A stretch of 64,000 nt of DNA from Bombyx mori. Its lineage: Eukaryota > Arthropoda > Insecta > Lepidoptera > Bombycidae. Of the stretch, positions 43,275 to 54,293 are shown in pieces. Position 1 is the first letter of the stretch. Every line of letters begins with the position of its first letter. The position numbers and the translations under genes were made by a program. The stretch spans positions 1,378,001-1,442,000 of the forward strand of contig NC_085131.1 of assembly GCF_030269925.1 (NCBI RefSeq). The letters are read 5' to 3'. The notes beneath the pieces were generated by a model. The model saw only the letters and a list, made by a program, of their open reading frames with translations. It made no database searches and was not told the origin of the DNA.

Positions 43275-45852
43275 TAAAAAGTCGTTAGATTAATCAAACT
43301 TAGATATAGTTTCTCTCGCTCCAATCTATCGAATTAAACAAAGAGCTAAGTAAGAGAATGCAATCACTTAATCCATATACGACGGACCTTCCTCCATGCC
43401 TCCAACGACAACTAATAAATCAGTCTTCGGAAAATACAGCTTCGGCGTCCTCTGAATCCTTGAGAACGTCCAAGAAGATAAGGTCACAGAATGTACGTCT
43501 ATGTCTAGTTGAATATTAATGTCTGAAACTCGGACCGAGAGAATTGTAATAATTAAAAACGTCTGCAAAAACATCCTTATAATCCAATCCTTATACCTGA
43601 AACATTTTCTCTATTGATTCCGTTTACCGTCAGTTTAGTGAATGCGCAATAATATTCGATATATTTACAATAAATAATAATAAAATAGTTGTTTAATTTT
43701 TTTTCTCTAATATTCTTGAAAAACATTCTGCAATACCAATTATACTCGCAATTATTTACGTTTTATGATTCTTTTAATTATTTTAAACTGACTATTTTTT
43801 ATTTCAGCATTAGTTAATACCAACACAAAAAAGCAAAAGGGAACTTCGGTCTCTCTTTCTAAATGTTGACATTTTTAAAATAATATGTCAATACCACATG
43901 TACATAAGCGCTTCAAAAAAGTTACAAATCAGAAGTATCTTTCTGTGAAACGTTATTATTTTTTCCTTGTAAGTCATAAATGATAATATATTTATTGTAC
44001 ATTCAAGGTTTAATTAATCATTTTAGAGCTCAATTAATGAAATGATGCATTATGAAGCCGCGCTGTATACAATACAAGCTATTAATGTGAACTGTACGCT
44101 TTGATTGGCGCGTCACTGTTTTACATACAAAAACATTAACCGGCCAGGAATATAACATAAACCTTAATTATTATAATTAAACGTCCGAACGAGAACCCAT
44201 TCGGGTAATTACATAGAAAAACAAAAGTAGAAATTAGAAAACAATTGTTGTACAAAAGGCGGCCCGTGAATGGCTCCGGTCCGCTCCGCAATTACAGAGC
44301 ACGAGCCTAAAACGAGACCAAATATATATTTTTTTCTAATACCTTCCCACGCGCGATGCTCGCATGTAATTACAGGCTTTAGCTCATAATAACACATCGC
44401 TTCAATAAAATAGTATATCATTCAGTTATTTCCCGCGCACGGCTTGATTAGCGCGGCCATATTGTGGGCGGGAACACCCCGAGGCGACATGATCTCCGAT
44501 TCCGTTTTCAAAAATAACACTAATCGGCGACACGAGCACGCGCGGACTCCTCCGAACGTGTGTTTTTCGAATTTCGAACGAACCGAACGTCCTTACCGTT
44601 ATTACTGAGGGATTTGACTACTGTCATCCGGTGACAGTTGTGATTGACGTTTCTAAATACCCCGATTCAAGTGCGAGCTTGTTACGCGCCGAACGGAATG
44701 TTTTTATTAAGGCGGAGGGCTTTTGATGTCACAAGGCTGCCTGCCGTACCTGCTACACCGGTATTTACGTACGGACGACACGAAAAAATGCTTCCTTGTG
44801 TGCATATTATCTTATTTGGAGACGTTTAAGACCGAAAATAGTCTTGCCGAGCCCTAATTCATCAACGTCCGCGTTTATTGAAACAAGACGTTATTTCCGT
44901 AAATGGAAATTAATATTCAAGTTCCGCGTCGATTCGTTGCGGTTTCGGCAATGGTAGATGAGTGCATATTGAAACGTCAACGACTCCTTTCTTTTGATCC
45001 TCATTCCCGGGCGGCCGGCGGCGTCCTCGCTGTCAGCAGCCGACGGTCAGACCGGAGGAACGCGGAAACGTTTCCAGCGGATACGTGCAAATTGAAAATC
45101 TCATTTTTAAGTGGTCACTTTCTATAGTCCAGCCGGCCAGAGGGATGTTTTTTTCCGAGTCAAAAAAACAGTGTCTGACGTGTGGATTTTAAATTAAAGA
45201 TTCCCTTGATTTGCTGGAAAACCGAATGTTTCCTCGTATTTTCATTGATTTCGTTTATTATCGGATTCGTTGTAAGAAAATTGGTACAGCATGCAGCCGT
45301 ACGCGCGATGGTCGGTTCCCAACAGCACGCATCTCCGGAAGCGACCCGAAAAGTTTAATCTTTGAACTGAACGTAATCATTCATTCATATTCATAGTGGA
45401 AACTGGCGAGGCTTTCACGAAAACAGTTCCTCTAGGAACAAGACGAGATGCATGAATATTAACGGCGCGCCGGCTTACAGAGCGCGGTGCACGCCGCCGG
45501 TGGAGACGCGCCTCAACTTGTGCCGACCGTTCTGAAATTTGACATTTTGACAGCTCTCCCGACGTCGCTGTTATCCCCCCACTCCCCCTTCACACTAGCT
45601 CCCCCCAACCCGTCTCCCTCCCCCAATAATAACATTACGTATATGAGATTCCTGTTTCAGCTCCGTCTGACTCCTGATATGAATTGTTAATGCATCGGTA
45701 ATTGATATTATAATTTTGATGGACCATTTTGTTGTAATGGCGGCGGCTTTTAGTCTAAGAGCATGTTGCTCATAGTGTCATGCGATACGGTCTGTGTACG
45801 GGATTGTTATGGGGTGGGCTTTGTTTATGGGGCGGTTACGTTTTATTGCGTG
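43275..45852. other. Mostly unique DNA; GC-rich patches at 44.9-45.7 kb
   Basis: Apart from the candidate frame at 43.4 kb I see no repeat. The stretch at 45460-45660 is CG-rich, then strongly pyrimidine-rich (CCCCCACTCCCCC), ending in CCTGTTTCAG. That would serve as a splice acceptor, but the frame after it closes at once. Promoter or enhancer function is possible but unproven. Confidence 0.35.
43368..43574 (-). CDS. Candidate small secreted protein or first exon, unknown
   Basis: A 68-codon minus-strand frame starts MFLQTFLIITILSVRVSD, which looks like a signal peptide. It continues with mixed, coding-like codons (SWTFSRIQRTPKLYFP, TDLLVVVGGMEEGPSYMD) to a TAA at 43370-43368. The frame lies in unique DNA. 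A weak donor (AAG/GTCCGT) inside GGMEEG could end an exon there. No family is recognised. It may equally be a chance frame, as no upstream promoter or partner exon was found. Confidence 0.25.
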   Translation of the reverse strand: MFLQTFLIITILSVRVSDINIQLDIDVHSVTLSSWTFSRIQRTPKLYFPKTDLLVVVGGMEEGPSYMD

Positions 45853-46256
45853 TTACTTAATAACTTTATGGCAGGTAGCCCAGTTTGCGTTCTCTTTTTT
45901 GACCAAAACTAATGCTAATTTTTGACCACACAGCGACAAATGTCGTTCGTAAAATTGCTTAAGTGACCGTTTATTTTGTGGGCTATTCTTTGGACATTTG
46001 AAAGCGTTCCCGTTCAAGTAATACTGAATGACTGTGTCCAATCGTTCGACAATACGCGTTAAGCGGGCATCGAGTTGACGCGTCCTCGTTGACTCTAAAG
46101 ACATTGTCAATATCGACCGCCAATGTATGGAAACACGTTCGAAATAATCGGACGTGGCTAAAACAGATGCTGACTAATCACTGTCTGGTCTAGATGTGGA
46201 ATAAAGCGACGAGACAAAGTCAGCGACAAGGCTGTCAATCCTCGTTTGGGCGACTT
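45853..46256 (-). pseudogene. Possible terminal exon followed by a long open frame, unknown
   Basis: On the minus strand a pyrimidine tract and CACAAACAG lead into a frame VAQTRIDSLVADFVSSLYS, TSRPDSD and TAG (46176-46174), as expected of a last exon. The same frame then stays open for another 105 codons to 45853 (ATSDYFERVSIHWRS, STRTRQLDARLTRIVERLDT, KQFYERHLSLCGQKL). The region is therefore either a short last exon with a chance open 3' region or a decayed longer gene with one stop. The second part, read from its Met at 46110, is basic and probably helical. No domain recognised. Confidence 0.3.
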
Positions 46257-46596
46257 CTGTTTGTGAAAAGAAAAGGTTAAAAACTGTGGTTGTAGCGGGA
46301 AATGAGTCGCCAGAGTTTTGAGGGGAGATCCAGTGCAATCTACGACATATCTATTGACTCAAAATTAGCGATACTAAGCAATAAAAAATATATTTTATCG
46401 CCTTTGAAGATTTTTCTTCAAAACCATTGGCAGAATTATTGGTAAGTACACTTTAGTTACTACTTAAGTAGTATTTTCTTCAGGTTACGCGAATCGTAGA
46501 CATAATTAACGGTAGTTTTACGGAAACGTCGGAAATAATGTAATTTGACAGTAAAAAAAATAGGAAATTAAACCGAAAAATTAATTTGCCAATGCA

Positions 46597-46896
46597 CTTT
46601 TTTTTTATCCCTACCTATGCTGATAGCCTTGGGAGGCTATTTCAGCTTCACCCTAACGTGTGTAGGTGAGCTCACGGGACTCAAACCGGAGAGGTGCTAA
46701 CACTGACCCTAGCAAGAGCAGTGCTTCGCAGAATCTACCACCGGATCGCAAACGCGACCCACTGAGAAGATCCAGCGAGAAACTCAGTGGGCTGTGTCTA
46801 TGGTTTAATTCGCTCGTCGAGCTCTTCGTCGCAAGCGACGGGTTCGACGAAGACGGTGACCGGTGCTTGTGGTGCCTAAAAGCACCGTTAATGGAT
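46597..46896 (-). mobile_element. Jockey-like LINE 3' end
   Basis: A T-run, CCTACCTATGCTGATAGCCT, CTAGCAAGAGCAGTGCTTCG and CGCGACCCACTGAGAAGATC, then CTAAAAGCACCGTTAATGGA at the truncated 5' side. It includes the last codons for LTVLLG...STG in reverse. Confidence 0.9.
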
Positions 46897-47312
46897 GCAC
46901 TTTCTTGTGACGGTGTGTTGAACGATTGCAGCTCTGCTTGACTCTAAGTATTTACCAAATTGCATTAACAAAATAAAAATAAAAATGCTTATTAAAACGG
47001 TCGTGTTCGTTTCCAGCGAAGGGAGAACAGTTCGAAGTGCATCGCGGTTTATTCGTGTCGAGATAGCACTCGGCGCGTAAACATCAAATTTTATTGCGGT
47101 CCGCCGATTCGCACCGGACGAGGGCTTTTTTTTTTCAACTGCACACTGTATCATTTCGGGATTTCAACTTATATTTTTGTTGTTAACTGGATTTAATTAT
47201 TGTCGGTGTACTCTCTAAATAAAATACATCGTATTTTGTATTCTTGAGGCTTTTTTTTTTTCATAACTCTAGAAAACGAACGGTAGAATTGTTCGTTGCT
47301 TTTAAGTTACCT
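46897..47312. other. No gene seen
   Basis: Unique DNA with T-runs near 47127 and 47251. The 88-codon frame overlapping 46888-47154 has no domain. Confidence 0.4.
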
Positions 47313-47382
47313 TTTTATTTATTGGTTAGATGGGTGGACGAGCTCACAGACCACCTGGTGTTAAGTGGTTACTGGAGCTCAT
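47313..47382 (-). mobile_element. Bm1 SINE, tail-side part of an interrupted copy
   Basis: GGTTAGATGGGTGGACGAGC, CACCTGGTGTTAAGTGGTTA and CTGGAGCTCAT. It is interrupted by a different SINE and continues at 47638. Confidence 0.88.
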
Positions 47383-47637
47383 TGTTTTTTTTTTTTTTTA
47401 TAACAATCACGCCACCTTAACTGGTCCCGTTATAAGTTCGTTTGTGTTACAGGTACCAGATAACGGAAATAAATATAAAATTTTTATTATACACATATAT
47501 ATATTTAATATACATCCATAACCCTGGAAAAGACATTTATATTTATCATACAAATATCTTCCCTTGGCGGGATTCGAACCCTCGACCCCCTTGAGTAGTG
47601 ACCATGTCACTTACCACTACACCAGACGGCCGTTAAA
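47383..47637 (-). mobile_element. tRNA-derived SINE, not Bm1, inside a Bm1
   Basis: The minus strand begins with a tRNA-like head at 47634-47565: GGCCGTCTGGTGTAGTGGTA (box A), then GAGGGTTCGAATCCCGCC (box B). An AT-rich body with TA repeats and a poly(A) tail (T-run at 47385-47399) follow. The T-stem pairs with one mismatch, so it is a tRNA-like pseudo-gene, not a working tRNA. The family name is unknown to me. Confidence 0.75.
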
Positions 47638-47803
47638 ACGTAAATGTGCCACCCACCCTAAGATATCAGTTCTAAGGTCTGAGTATAGTAACAGCGGCTG
47701 CCCCGCCCTTCAAACCGAAACGTATTTCTGCTTCACGGCAGAAATTGGCGGAGTGGTGGTACCTACACGCGCGGACTCACAAGAGGTCCGACCACCAGTG
47801 AAA
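47638..47803 (-). mobile_element. Bm1 SINE, head-side remainder of the interrupted copy
   Basis: ACGTAAATGTGCCACCCACC to GAGGTCCGACCACCAGTGAA. About 12 bases of Bm1 (AGACATCTACA) are missing at the junction with the inserted SINE. Confidence 0.88.
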
Positions 47804-48489
47804 TACCCGGAAAACAGCATAGCAAATCTGCCCGAGTCTGTCTGAGATGATGTTATTTGTATTTCGCTTTTATACATAATATACAGATTAGAATACTGTA
47901 CATAGCTGCGATCAACAAACAAAATTCACGTTTTTCTTGATGTTAAACAAAACTCAAACTTTCTTTCCAGCCTTCAGAGTTTGCCGAGCTGTCACATCAG
48001 AGCGCGAGCTACCAGGCGAGCAGAAATCGACAAGAATTTACATCAAAGCTTTGTATCAAACGTCTACGTACAAAGGTGGATGTAACAAAGCGTGGCCCGG
48101 AGCGATCGTAAGAAACGCGCCCAATCAAACGGGCCAGCTTCCATTTCACTTTGTACGTCGTTACTTTGAAGTTCCTACGTTGTTATGATGCCCTGGTACT
48201 TTGACGCGAGTTGCATGTGATTTCTAAGGATATACATATAATATCCTTTAGGTGTCTATTTGTCTTTCCTTACGTCAAGTAAAGGTGGAATTTAGCTTGA
48301 TTTTACTGAAGAAATTCTTAGAAACGCAGGTACAAAGCGCTGTATTTCAAAGATTTCTCGTAGGTACTTGTCATTTGTCTCAAATACTGACTGAAACATG
48401 AAGTTCGTATTTTTATACGAAACACACTTGTGACATACGTCTGGGGGGAATCTTCGCAATGCGGCAAGTTTAATTTGACCACTCCGTCG
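47804..48489. other. No gene seen; unique DNA
   Basis: A CCTGGTACT site lies at 48192. The 83-codon frame at 47937-48188 has no domain. Confidence 0.4.
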
Positions 48490-48700
48490 ACGAACCAACT
48501 AATCCATTGACACAGCCCACTGAGTTTCACTGCGGATCTTCTCAGTGGGTCGCGATTTCGATCCGGTGGTAGATTCTGCGAGGCACTGCACTTGCTAGGG
48601 CTGGTGATAGCAAATTCTCTCAGGTTGAGCCCGTGACCTCACCTACCCGTCTGGGCATAGCTGGAAGGCTAGTCTACCAGCGTATAGGTAGCAAAAAAAG
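48490..48700 (+). mobile_element. Jockey-like LINE 3' end, diverged
   Basis: CACAGCCCACTGAGTTTCAC, GATCTTCTCAGTGGGTCGCG, CTTGCTAGGGCTGGTGATAG and GGTAGCAAAAAAAG. Truncated in the 3' non-coding region. Confidence 0.86.
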
Positions 48701-49422
48701 ACCATTTCACCATCGGAGTTAATAATGTTCGGCGCCGGAGAACAAAACATCGAAAAACGCAAAGCAAAGACATCCCAACCTTTAGAAAGATAAAGTGCTT
48801 TATTGAACCGTCTCATATTCCGTTACTATAGTGTGAATGATAACAACAATGAGTTGGGAGTACATAAAGAGATGTACACACGAGTCGGAACTCACAACTA
48901 TATTTACAATGTACTTTCGTACGTCGAGACTTTCCAAGTTAAAAGCGGAACGCGATTTTCTTGTTCGTCATTTTTGAGCTCTAAGGTTTAGATGAGGTTT
49001 AAGAGAGGAGCATTCCTTTTTTATATAATAGTAACCAGTGGTTCTAACACCCGATACTACCTTAAGTTGGAATATCTCTGAAATAACACCATCGTCCTCA
49101 CCCCTAACAATGTTATTACAATGTTAATGCACGTATAATCGCGATTTAAATTTGGATACATTTTGAGAGTTTTTATGAAATAATTTGTGTTTATCAGTGT
49201 ACGCAAGTCTGGTTGTAAGCATGAAGCGTCTAGTTTTTTATGTCGACTGCAAAAAAAAACTATTGTTTGGTTTGTAATGATGGTTTTGTAATACGAAAAC
49301 ATTACAAATGGCATACAAAATAGGGATTATGTGTCACTAATATCATTTAAATTTAACATTATTGAAGATAAAATGACATGAGTGACAGTTACGAAGGAAC
49401 GAGACGGATGAGTGACATTAAG
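48701..49422. other. No gene seen; unique AT-rich DNA
   Basis: No exon or repeat recognised. Confidence 0.45.
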
Positions 49423-49650
49423 CTGGTGGTAGGACTTCTTGTGAGTCCGCGCGGGTAGGTACCACCGCCTTGCCTATATCTGCTCTGAAGCAGTAATACG
49501 TTTCGGTTTGAATGGTGGGACAGCCGTTGTAACTATACTGAGACCTTAGAACTTAAATCTCAAGGTGGGTGGCGCATTTACGTTGTAGATGCCTTTGGGC
49601 TCCAGTAACCACTTAACACCAGGTGGACTGTGAGCTCGTTCACCCATCTC
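49423..49650 (+). mobile_element. Bm1 SINE, 5'-truncated, tailless
   Basis: CTGGTGGTAGGACTTCTTGT to GAGCTCGTTCACCCATCTCC. The AAGCAATAAAA end is missing. Confidence 0.92.
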
Positions 49651-50010
49651 CCATCATCGCCCACACATTTGAGTGATTAAAAAACTATTCTTGTTTACTT
49701 TAGGGTAGTATTTATTTTTCTTCTACCCGCTGCCGCTCGTGCATTGAGGCAGACCCTTCTCATTGTGCCGTTTCCCGATAACCCTGTCGGCGGCGTGACG
49801 GAGTGGTGCGGTTATCGCGACCATTGTCCTCGCTCATTGTACGCGCCCCGACGCGACGTCTTCATACCGCTGGGGTCTGCGCTGGGACCTCTACTAACGA
49901 TTGTAATGCGCGTTACAATTGTTTGTCTCTTTTGATTACTATCTGATCGTTAAATAAATAGTTTAGGAATATTTGTTACTTTGTCACGAATTAGTATGGA
50001 AATACACACA

Positions 50011-50155
50011 CTGGCGGTAGGACGTCTTGTGAGTCCGCACGAGTAGGTACCATCACCCTCCTATGTCTGCCGTGAAGCAGTAATGCGTTTCGGTTTGAAG
50101 GATGGGGCAGTCGTTGTACTGTAAAAACTGAGACCTAAGAACTCATGTATCAAGT
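50011..50155 (+). mobile_element. Bm1 SINE, central fragment
   Basis: CTGGCGGTAGGACGTCTTGT to CTAAGAACTCATGTATCAAG. The 3' half is missing. A minus-strand Bm1 follows 75 bases later, so the two form an inverted pair. Confidence 0.9.
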
Positions 50156-50229
50156 AAATTAAGCTATACCTACCAAAAATTTCAATCGATTATTCAATTG
50201 ATATAATGAACTGGAATTCCAATAATGCA

Positions 50230-50464
50230 TTTTTTTATTGCTTATGTGGGTAGACGAGCTCACGGCCCATCTGGTGTTAAATGGGTACCGAAGCCCATAG
50301 ACATCTACAACGAAAATACCGCGACCCACCTTGAGATATGAGTTCTAAGGTCTCAAATATAGTTACGACGGCTGCCCCACTCTTTAAACCGAAACGCATT
50401 ACTGCTTCGCGGCAGAAATAGGGAGGGTACCCGCGCGGACTCACAAGAGGTCCTACCACCAGTA
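50230..50464 (-). mobile_element. Bm1 SINE, 5'-truncated
   Basis: T-run, TTGCTTATGTGGGTAGACGA to AAGAGGTCCTACCACCAGTA. The GTGGTGGTACC segment has a small deletion. Confidence 0.92.
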
Positions 50465-50993
50465 ATACAATCTAATGCCGCTACATATGGTCCTTCGATC
50501 CAAATAAGAATCAGCAATGGTCCATATGGAAACTTAGGACGATAGAAATCGATTGATAAACACCCTACAAAAAGCTTACAAATTTTGTGCGAACCAAACA
50601 TGGGCCCCCGGAAGAGGACTCCAACAAAAATAACCCTATCACGAAATAAAAAGCTGCCTCTGGCGGGAAGCTGCACCTGGGCGCCGAAGGCCCCGTCTTG
50701 GCAGCTATCCCGCAATTATTTAAAGTGTTAAGTTTAAACAGGGTGGTGCATTATGAAAATGGCTTCAGGAGGCCTCCCCCACCCCGAGCGCCCGGGGCTA
50801 AGTAATTGTTTCATGAGCTTCGAAGCTATACAGTGTTTGAGTTTAAAAGTTGAGGTAATCATTCGGATGTTGATATCAAGAAACGTTATTCGGAGAAGCC
50901 ATCTCTTATTTCTTGAGAGGAGCGTTCTGACATGAAATGTGTGGACGCGGCTAACAGAATTTGTAATAGACACCACTATTCATGTTAAGGCTG
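50465..50993. other. No gene seen; unique DNA with a GC-rich patch
   Basis: The patch at 50625-50800 is GC-rich (CCTCCCCCACCCCGAGCGCC). The frames there have no domain. Confidence 0.35.
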
Positions 50994-50994
50994 A

Positions 50995-51270
50995 AATCAA
51001 ACCCGCAAAATTATAATTTACATAATTACTGGTGGTAGGACCTCTTGTGAGTCCGCGCGGGTAGGTACCACCACCCTGCCTGTTTCTGCCGTGAAGCAGT
51101 AATGCGTTTCGGTTTGAAGGGTGGGGCAGCCGTTGTAACTATACTGAGACCTTAGAACTTAAATCTTGAGGTGGGTGGCGCGTTTACGTTGTAGGTGTCT
51201 ATGGGCTCCAGTAACCACTTAACATCAGGTGGGCTGTGAGCTCGTCCACTCATCTAAGCAATAAAAAAAA
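50995..51270 (+). mobile_element. Bm1 SINE, lacking only the head
   Basis: AAATCAAACCCGCAAAATTA to CATCTAAGCAATAAAAAAAA, very well preserved and therefore probably young. Confidence 0.95.
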
Positions 51271-51970
51271 GGCTTAAGACTGTGAGATATCTTCAGTCAA
51301 TCGGAATAAAGGTTATTTCACTCTACAAATGAAGAATCCATTACTTTGCAGTGGAAATTAGGGCAGGTTTAATCGGTGACCGTTTCCAATTCATGTTTAG
51401 TGCTTCCAGAAACGCGCTACAATCAAAATGACTTCATATCTATAGTAGAATAAATACACCATCATTTATGTTATCGGTTTAACATAATACCTCCAATATC
51501 TTTGGTTTTTGGGACACAAAATAATACAGCATCAAAATGTACGTATGAATTTTCCTCGGAGGCTGCCGTGACAGGATTGGCGGTCCGCCAGACATGTGTC
51601 TACGATTTGATTGGGCAGCCTCTCTTGGGCGGATTGCATTGAACGATATTCGCTCCGACCGATATTAAAATACACCTTATTGTTATGAAATATCGTATTG
51701 AATTTATCCTCATTTGATGTACGGCGCTGACTCTCATACCAAGTCCGGACCTGCAAGACCTAAGCGCTCTCAAAAAAGAATCATTGGGGTTTCCTTGTAA
51801 AGCTCTACGGCGAAAAAACTAAAGCTTAATATGTAAGGGCGGAGAAACTAGACTATACCATTGATGGTTTGAATCCCATACCAACAATTCTGGATACATA
51901 AATGTGGCTTGAACTAGGAAATTGTTGATCGCGAGTTTTGATATAGCTACTGAACGAACTATGTAGAATT
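51271..51970. other. No gene seen; unique DNA
   Basis: A 74-codon minus-strand frame (51532-51756) has no domain. Confidence 0.4.
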
Positions 51971-52194
51971 ACTACTACATAGTATAAAACAAAGTCGCTT
52001 TCTCTGTCCCTATATCTGTCTGTCCCTATGTATGCTTAAATCTTTAAAACTACGCAACGGATTTTGATGCGGTTTTTTTTTAATAGATAGAGTGATTGAA
52101 GAGGAAGGTTTATATGTATAATAACATTCATTAAATAGTATAGAAATCAATAATAAATTACAGTTTCCGAAGCGAAGCGAGGGCGGATCGCTGG
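51971..52194 (+). mobile_element. Helitron-like element, family E, decayed ends
   Basis: ACTACATAGTATAAAACAAA to GCGAGGGCGGATCGCTGG. The terminal CTAG has become CTGG. Confidence 0.78.
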
Positions 52195-52253
52195 TTAAAT
52201 AATATTGAAAAGATTTAAATTTTGGGTTACAGCGTGCAGCAGAAAAAATCCAT

Positions 52254-52366
52254 TTTTTGTTTTTTTTTTATTGCTTAGATGGGTGGACGAGCTCACAGCC
52301 CACCTGGTGTTAAGTGGTTACTGGAGCCCATGGACATCTACAACGTAAATGCGCCACCCGCCTCGA
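52254..52366 (-). mobile_element. Bm1 SINE, tail-side fragment
   Basis: T-run, TTGCTTAGATGGGTGGACGA to CGTAAATGCGCCACCCGCCT. Only the last 100 bases of the element are present. Confidence 0.93.
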
Positions 52367-53044
52367 AACCATTTCACCCATCTGAAAACTGTTTTAGAAT
52401 CTTCATCACCATTTTCGATTCTTCGTCAGTTAAGCGCCATCAATATATATTAAGCTTTTCGTACTCGAAAGAAAGTTCAAGTTGACTAAAATTTCTTGTA
52501 GCGCAAGCATTTTGAGAGTGCATTTAGACTAAGTGAAGTTGCTAGGATAATTCAGTCTGTCTAGACCGAAGCGCGCCCGAGTTTTAAAGCTTCGCCTGAA
52601 ATATGGGGATGAGGCGACTAAGTGGATAGACTCGTGCCGCGGAGATTACTCCAGAAATGACTATGTATGTAGTTGTATTTTTAATTTTAAACTTTAATAA
52701 TGAAGATTATGTATTATTAAGACAGGTATACGAATTCTCGACTCTCTCTGATGCTGTAGAAAATACATTGGTGTAACAGTTATCTTACTCTTCAAGTGGG
52801 AAAACAAAGCTTCGTGCTTCTAGAAATATCCATATATATATATATCGACTGCAACTAGTGAAAACGGAATCTCAATCCAAACAATTCAGTTTACATTGTG
52901 AGGCCAACACTATTTACAAAAAAAAAGTCTTTTATGTTAAATAAATAACGTGACGTATAAACACGTGGGTCCCAATTAGGTACCTTGTTAGTAAAAAGAT
53001 TCTAATGGCATATTATCTCGTTTGTAATTATACTTTTTTCATAA
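52367..53044. other. No gene seen
   Basis: Unique AT-rich DNA with a short TA run near 52832. Confidence 0.4.
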
Positions 53045-53178
53045 GGTAAGTCGTTCGTCTTGTGAGTCTATTTCCGCCTTGAAGCAGTAATGAGTTTTGG
53101 TTTGAAGAGTGGGGCAGCCGTTGTAACTATACTGACACCTTAGAACTTATATCTCAAGGTGGGTGGCGCATTTACGTC
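53045..53178 (+). mobile_element. Bm1 SINE, internally deleted fragment
   Basis: GGTAAGTCGTTCGTCTTGTG, then a deletion of the GCGGGTAGGTACCACC segment, then CTTGAAGCAGTAATGAG to GTGGCGCATTTACGT. Confidence 0.88.
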
Positions 53179-54136
53179 CCAGGTCGCACGAGCGTAACGA
53201 GTGAATCAATCATAGAATCCTTCGCTTGCTCGGGACTCAAAATCAGCACTCCAAAACAAAAAACAACTTTACTCTCTTGATGTACAAATAACTATTCGTG
53301 GCTTTGCGCCGCCATAGCAAACTAAATATTACCGTTTATTTAAGCCGAAATCGGTCGCGTTGCTTTAACTTAACGAATGGCTTGCTTAATGAACACACAA
53401 AAGGCATACGTTCCTATTATTAAATAAACAGACACGCTCAGTCAATAACATTGACTTGCAAACATTCAAAAACGCGTTTTATAATTCAAATGAATTGAAA
53501 CCGTAAAATCACATTTGGTAAGCAACAGCGCAATTACACTAATCCTTATATACGTATATTTGCATAAATATACAACGGACGAAGCAAGGAAATCCCCTAG
53601 TATTATCGTCGATACTCGAGGGTAGTCCGTAGGTACCAGGCGTCCATAAGCGCGGGGTGGTCAGCATGTCTAATCGCGCGAGAGGCGTTATCTGGCCCGG
53701 GTTAATCGGCCGGCGGGCTCTGATTAACTAAGCTCTTCCCGTATCTACGCTCCTGGTACCCGAAATTATGTAGGCACGACTTGTTTCGACCCTACGGACC
53801 CTTCAGGCGAAATGCGATAGCCCACGTCGAGTTGGTTGGTCACTGGAAATTATTATAATCTCGGTATGCTTGTGAGTCAATTAATTATTCATCCGTTTTA
53901 TCGGCCGTTTGCTTTCTTAGTTTCACTATTTTTACGTATTTATTGAATTCAGCTTTTATTTTCAATTATTTTGCTACATTGGAACTTCACCCGGAATATC
54001 TGGGGTTAAGATTCTTAATACACAAGTCTTTGGAGGAGACCTTTACCTAAGCCGGAATTTCTTGTTAATTTATATATATTTTAATAGGTACACGCACTTA
54101 TATTACTAACATAATTTAAGCTAACTTGCTAACAAA
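53179..54136. other. Unique DNA with a GC-rich island at 53590-53830
   Basis: The island holds an inverted pair of CCTGGTACC sites (53632 minus, 53752 plus) around GGCCCGGGTTAATCGGCCGG. No coding frame with a domain. It resembles a conserved regulatory element more than an exon. Confidence 0.4.
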
Positions 54137-54232
54137 AGTCATATTTGTTATTTAATGTAATATTATTATAATCCACCTGGATTATAATATTACAGGTGGA
54201 TTATAATATTACATTAAATAACAAATATGACT
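54137..54232. repeat. Long near-perfect palindrome
   Basis: The left arm 54137-54179 and right arm 54193-54232 are inverted copies around a 13-base loop. They differ only by a 3-base indel (ATT) in the left arm. The arm reads AGTCATATTTGTTATTTAAT and ends CCACCTG. Not a known TE end. Confidence 0.9.
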
Positions 54233-54293
54233 TGTGATTGATGATTTGATTTTAGATTGTAAAATAAGAAATAAAAAGGCTTATCTATACTAA

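Noticed and set aside
45580..45690. Splice acceptor with strong pyrimidine tract (CCTGTTTCAG)
   Set aside because: All frames after it close within about ten codons or have no coding bias.
46666..46941. 91-codon plus-strand frame (DPSKSSASQNLPPDRKRDPLRR)
   Set aside because: It is the antisense reading of the jockey-like LINE 3' end. The same words appear in frames at 2.5, 18.2 and 22.8 kb.
47565..47634. tRNA gene on the minus strand
   Set aside because: Boxes A and B are good, but a T-stem mismatch, a missing acceptor pair and an attached poly(A)-tailed body show a SINE head.
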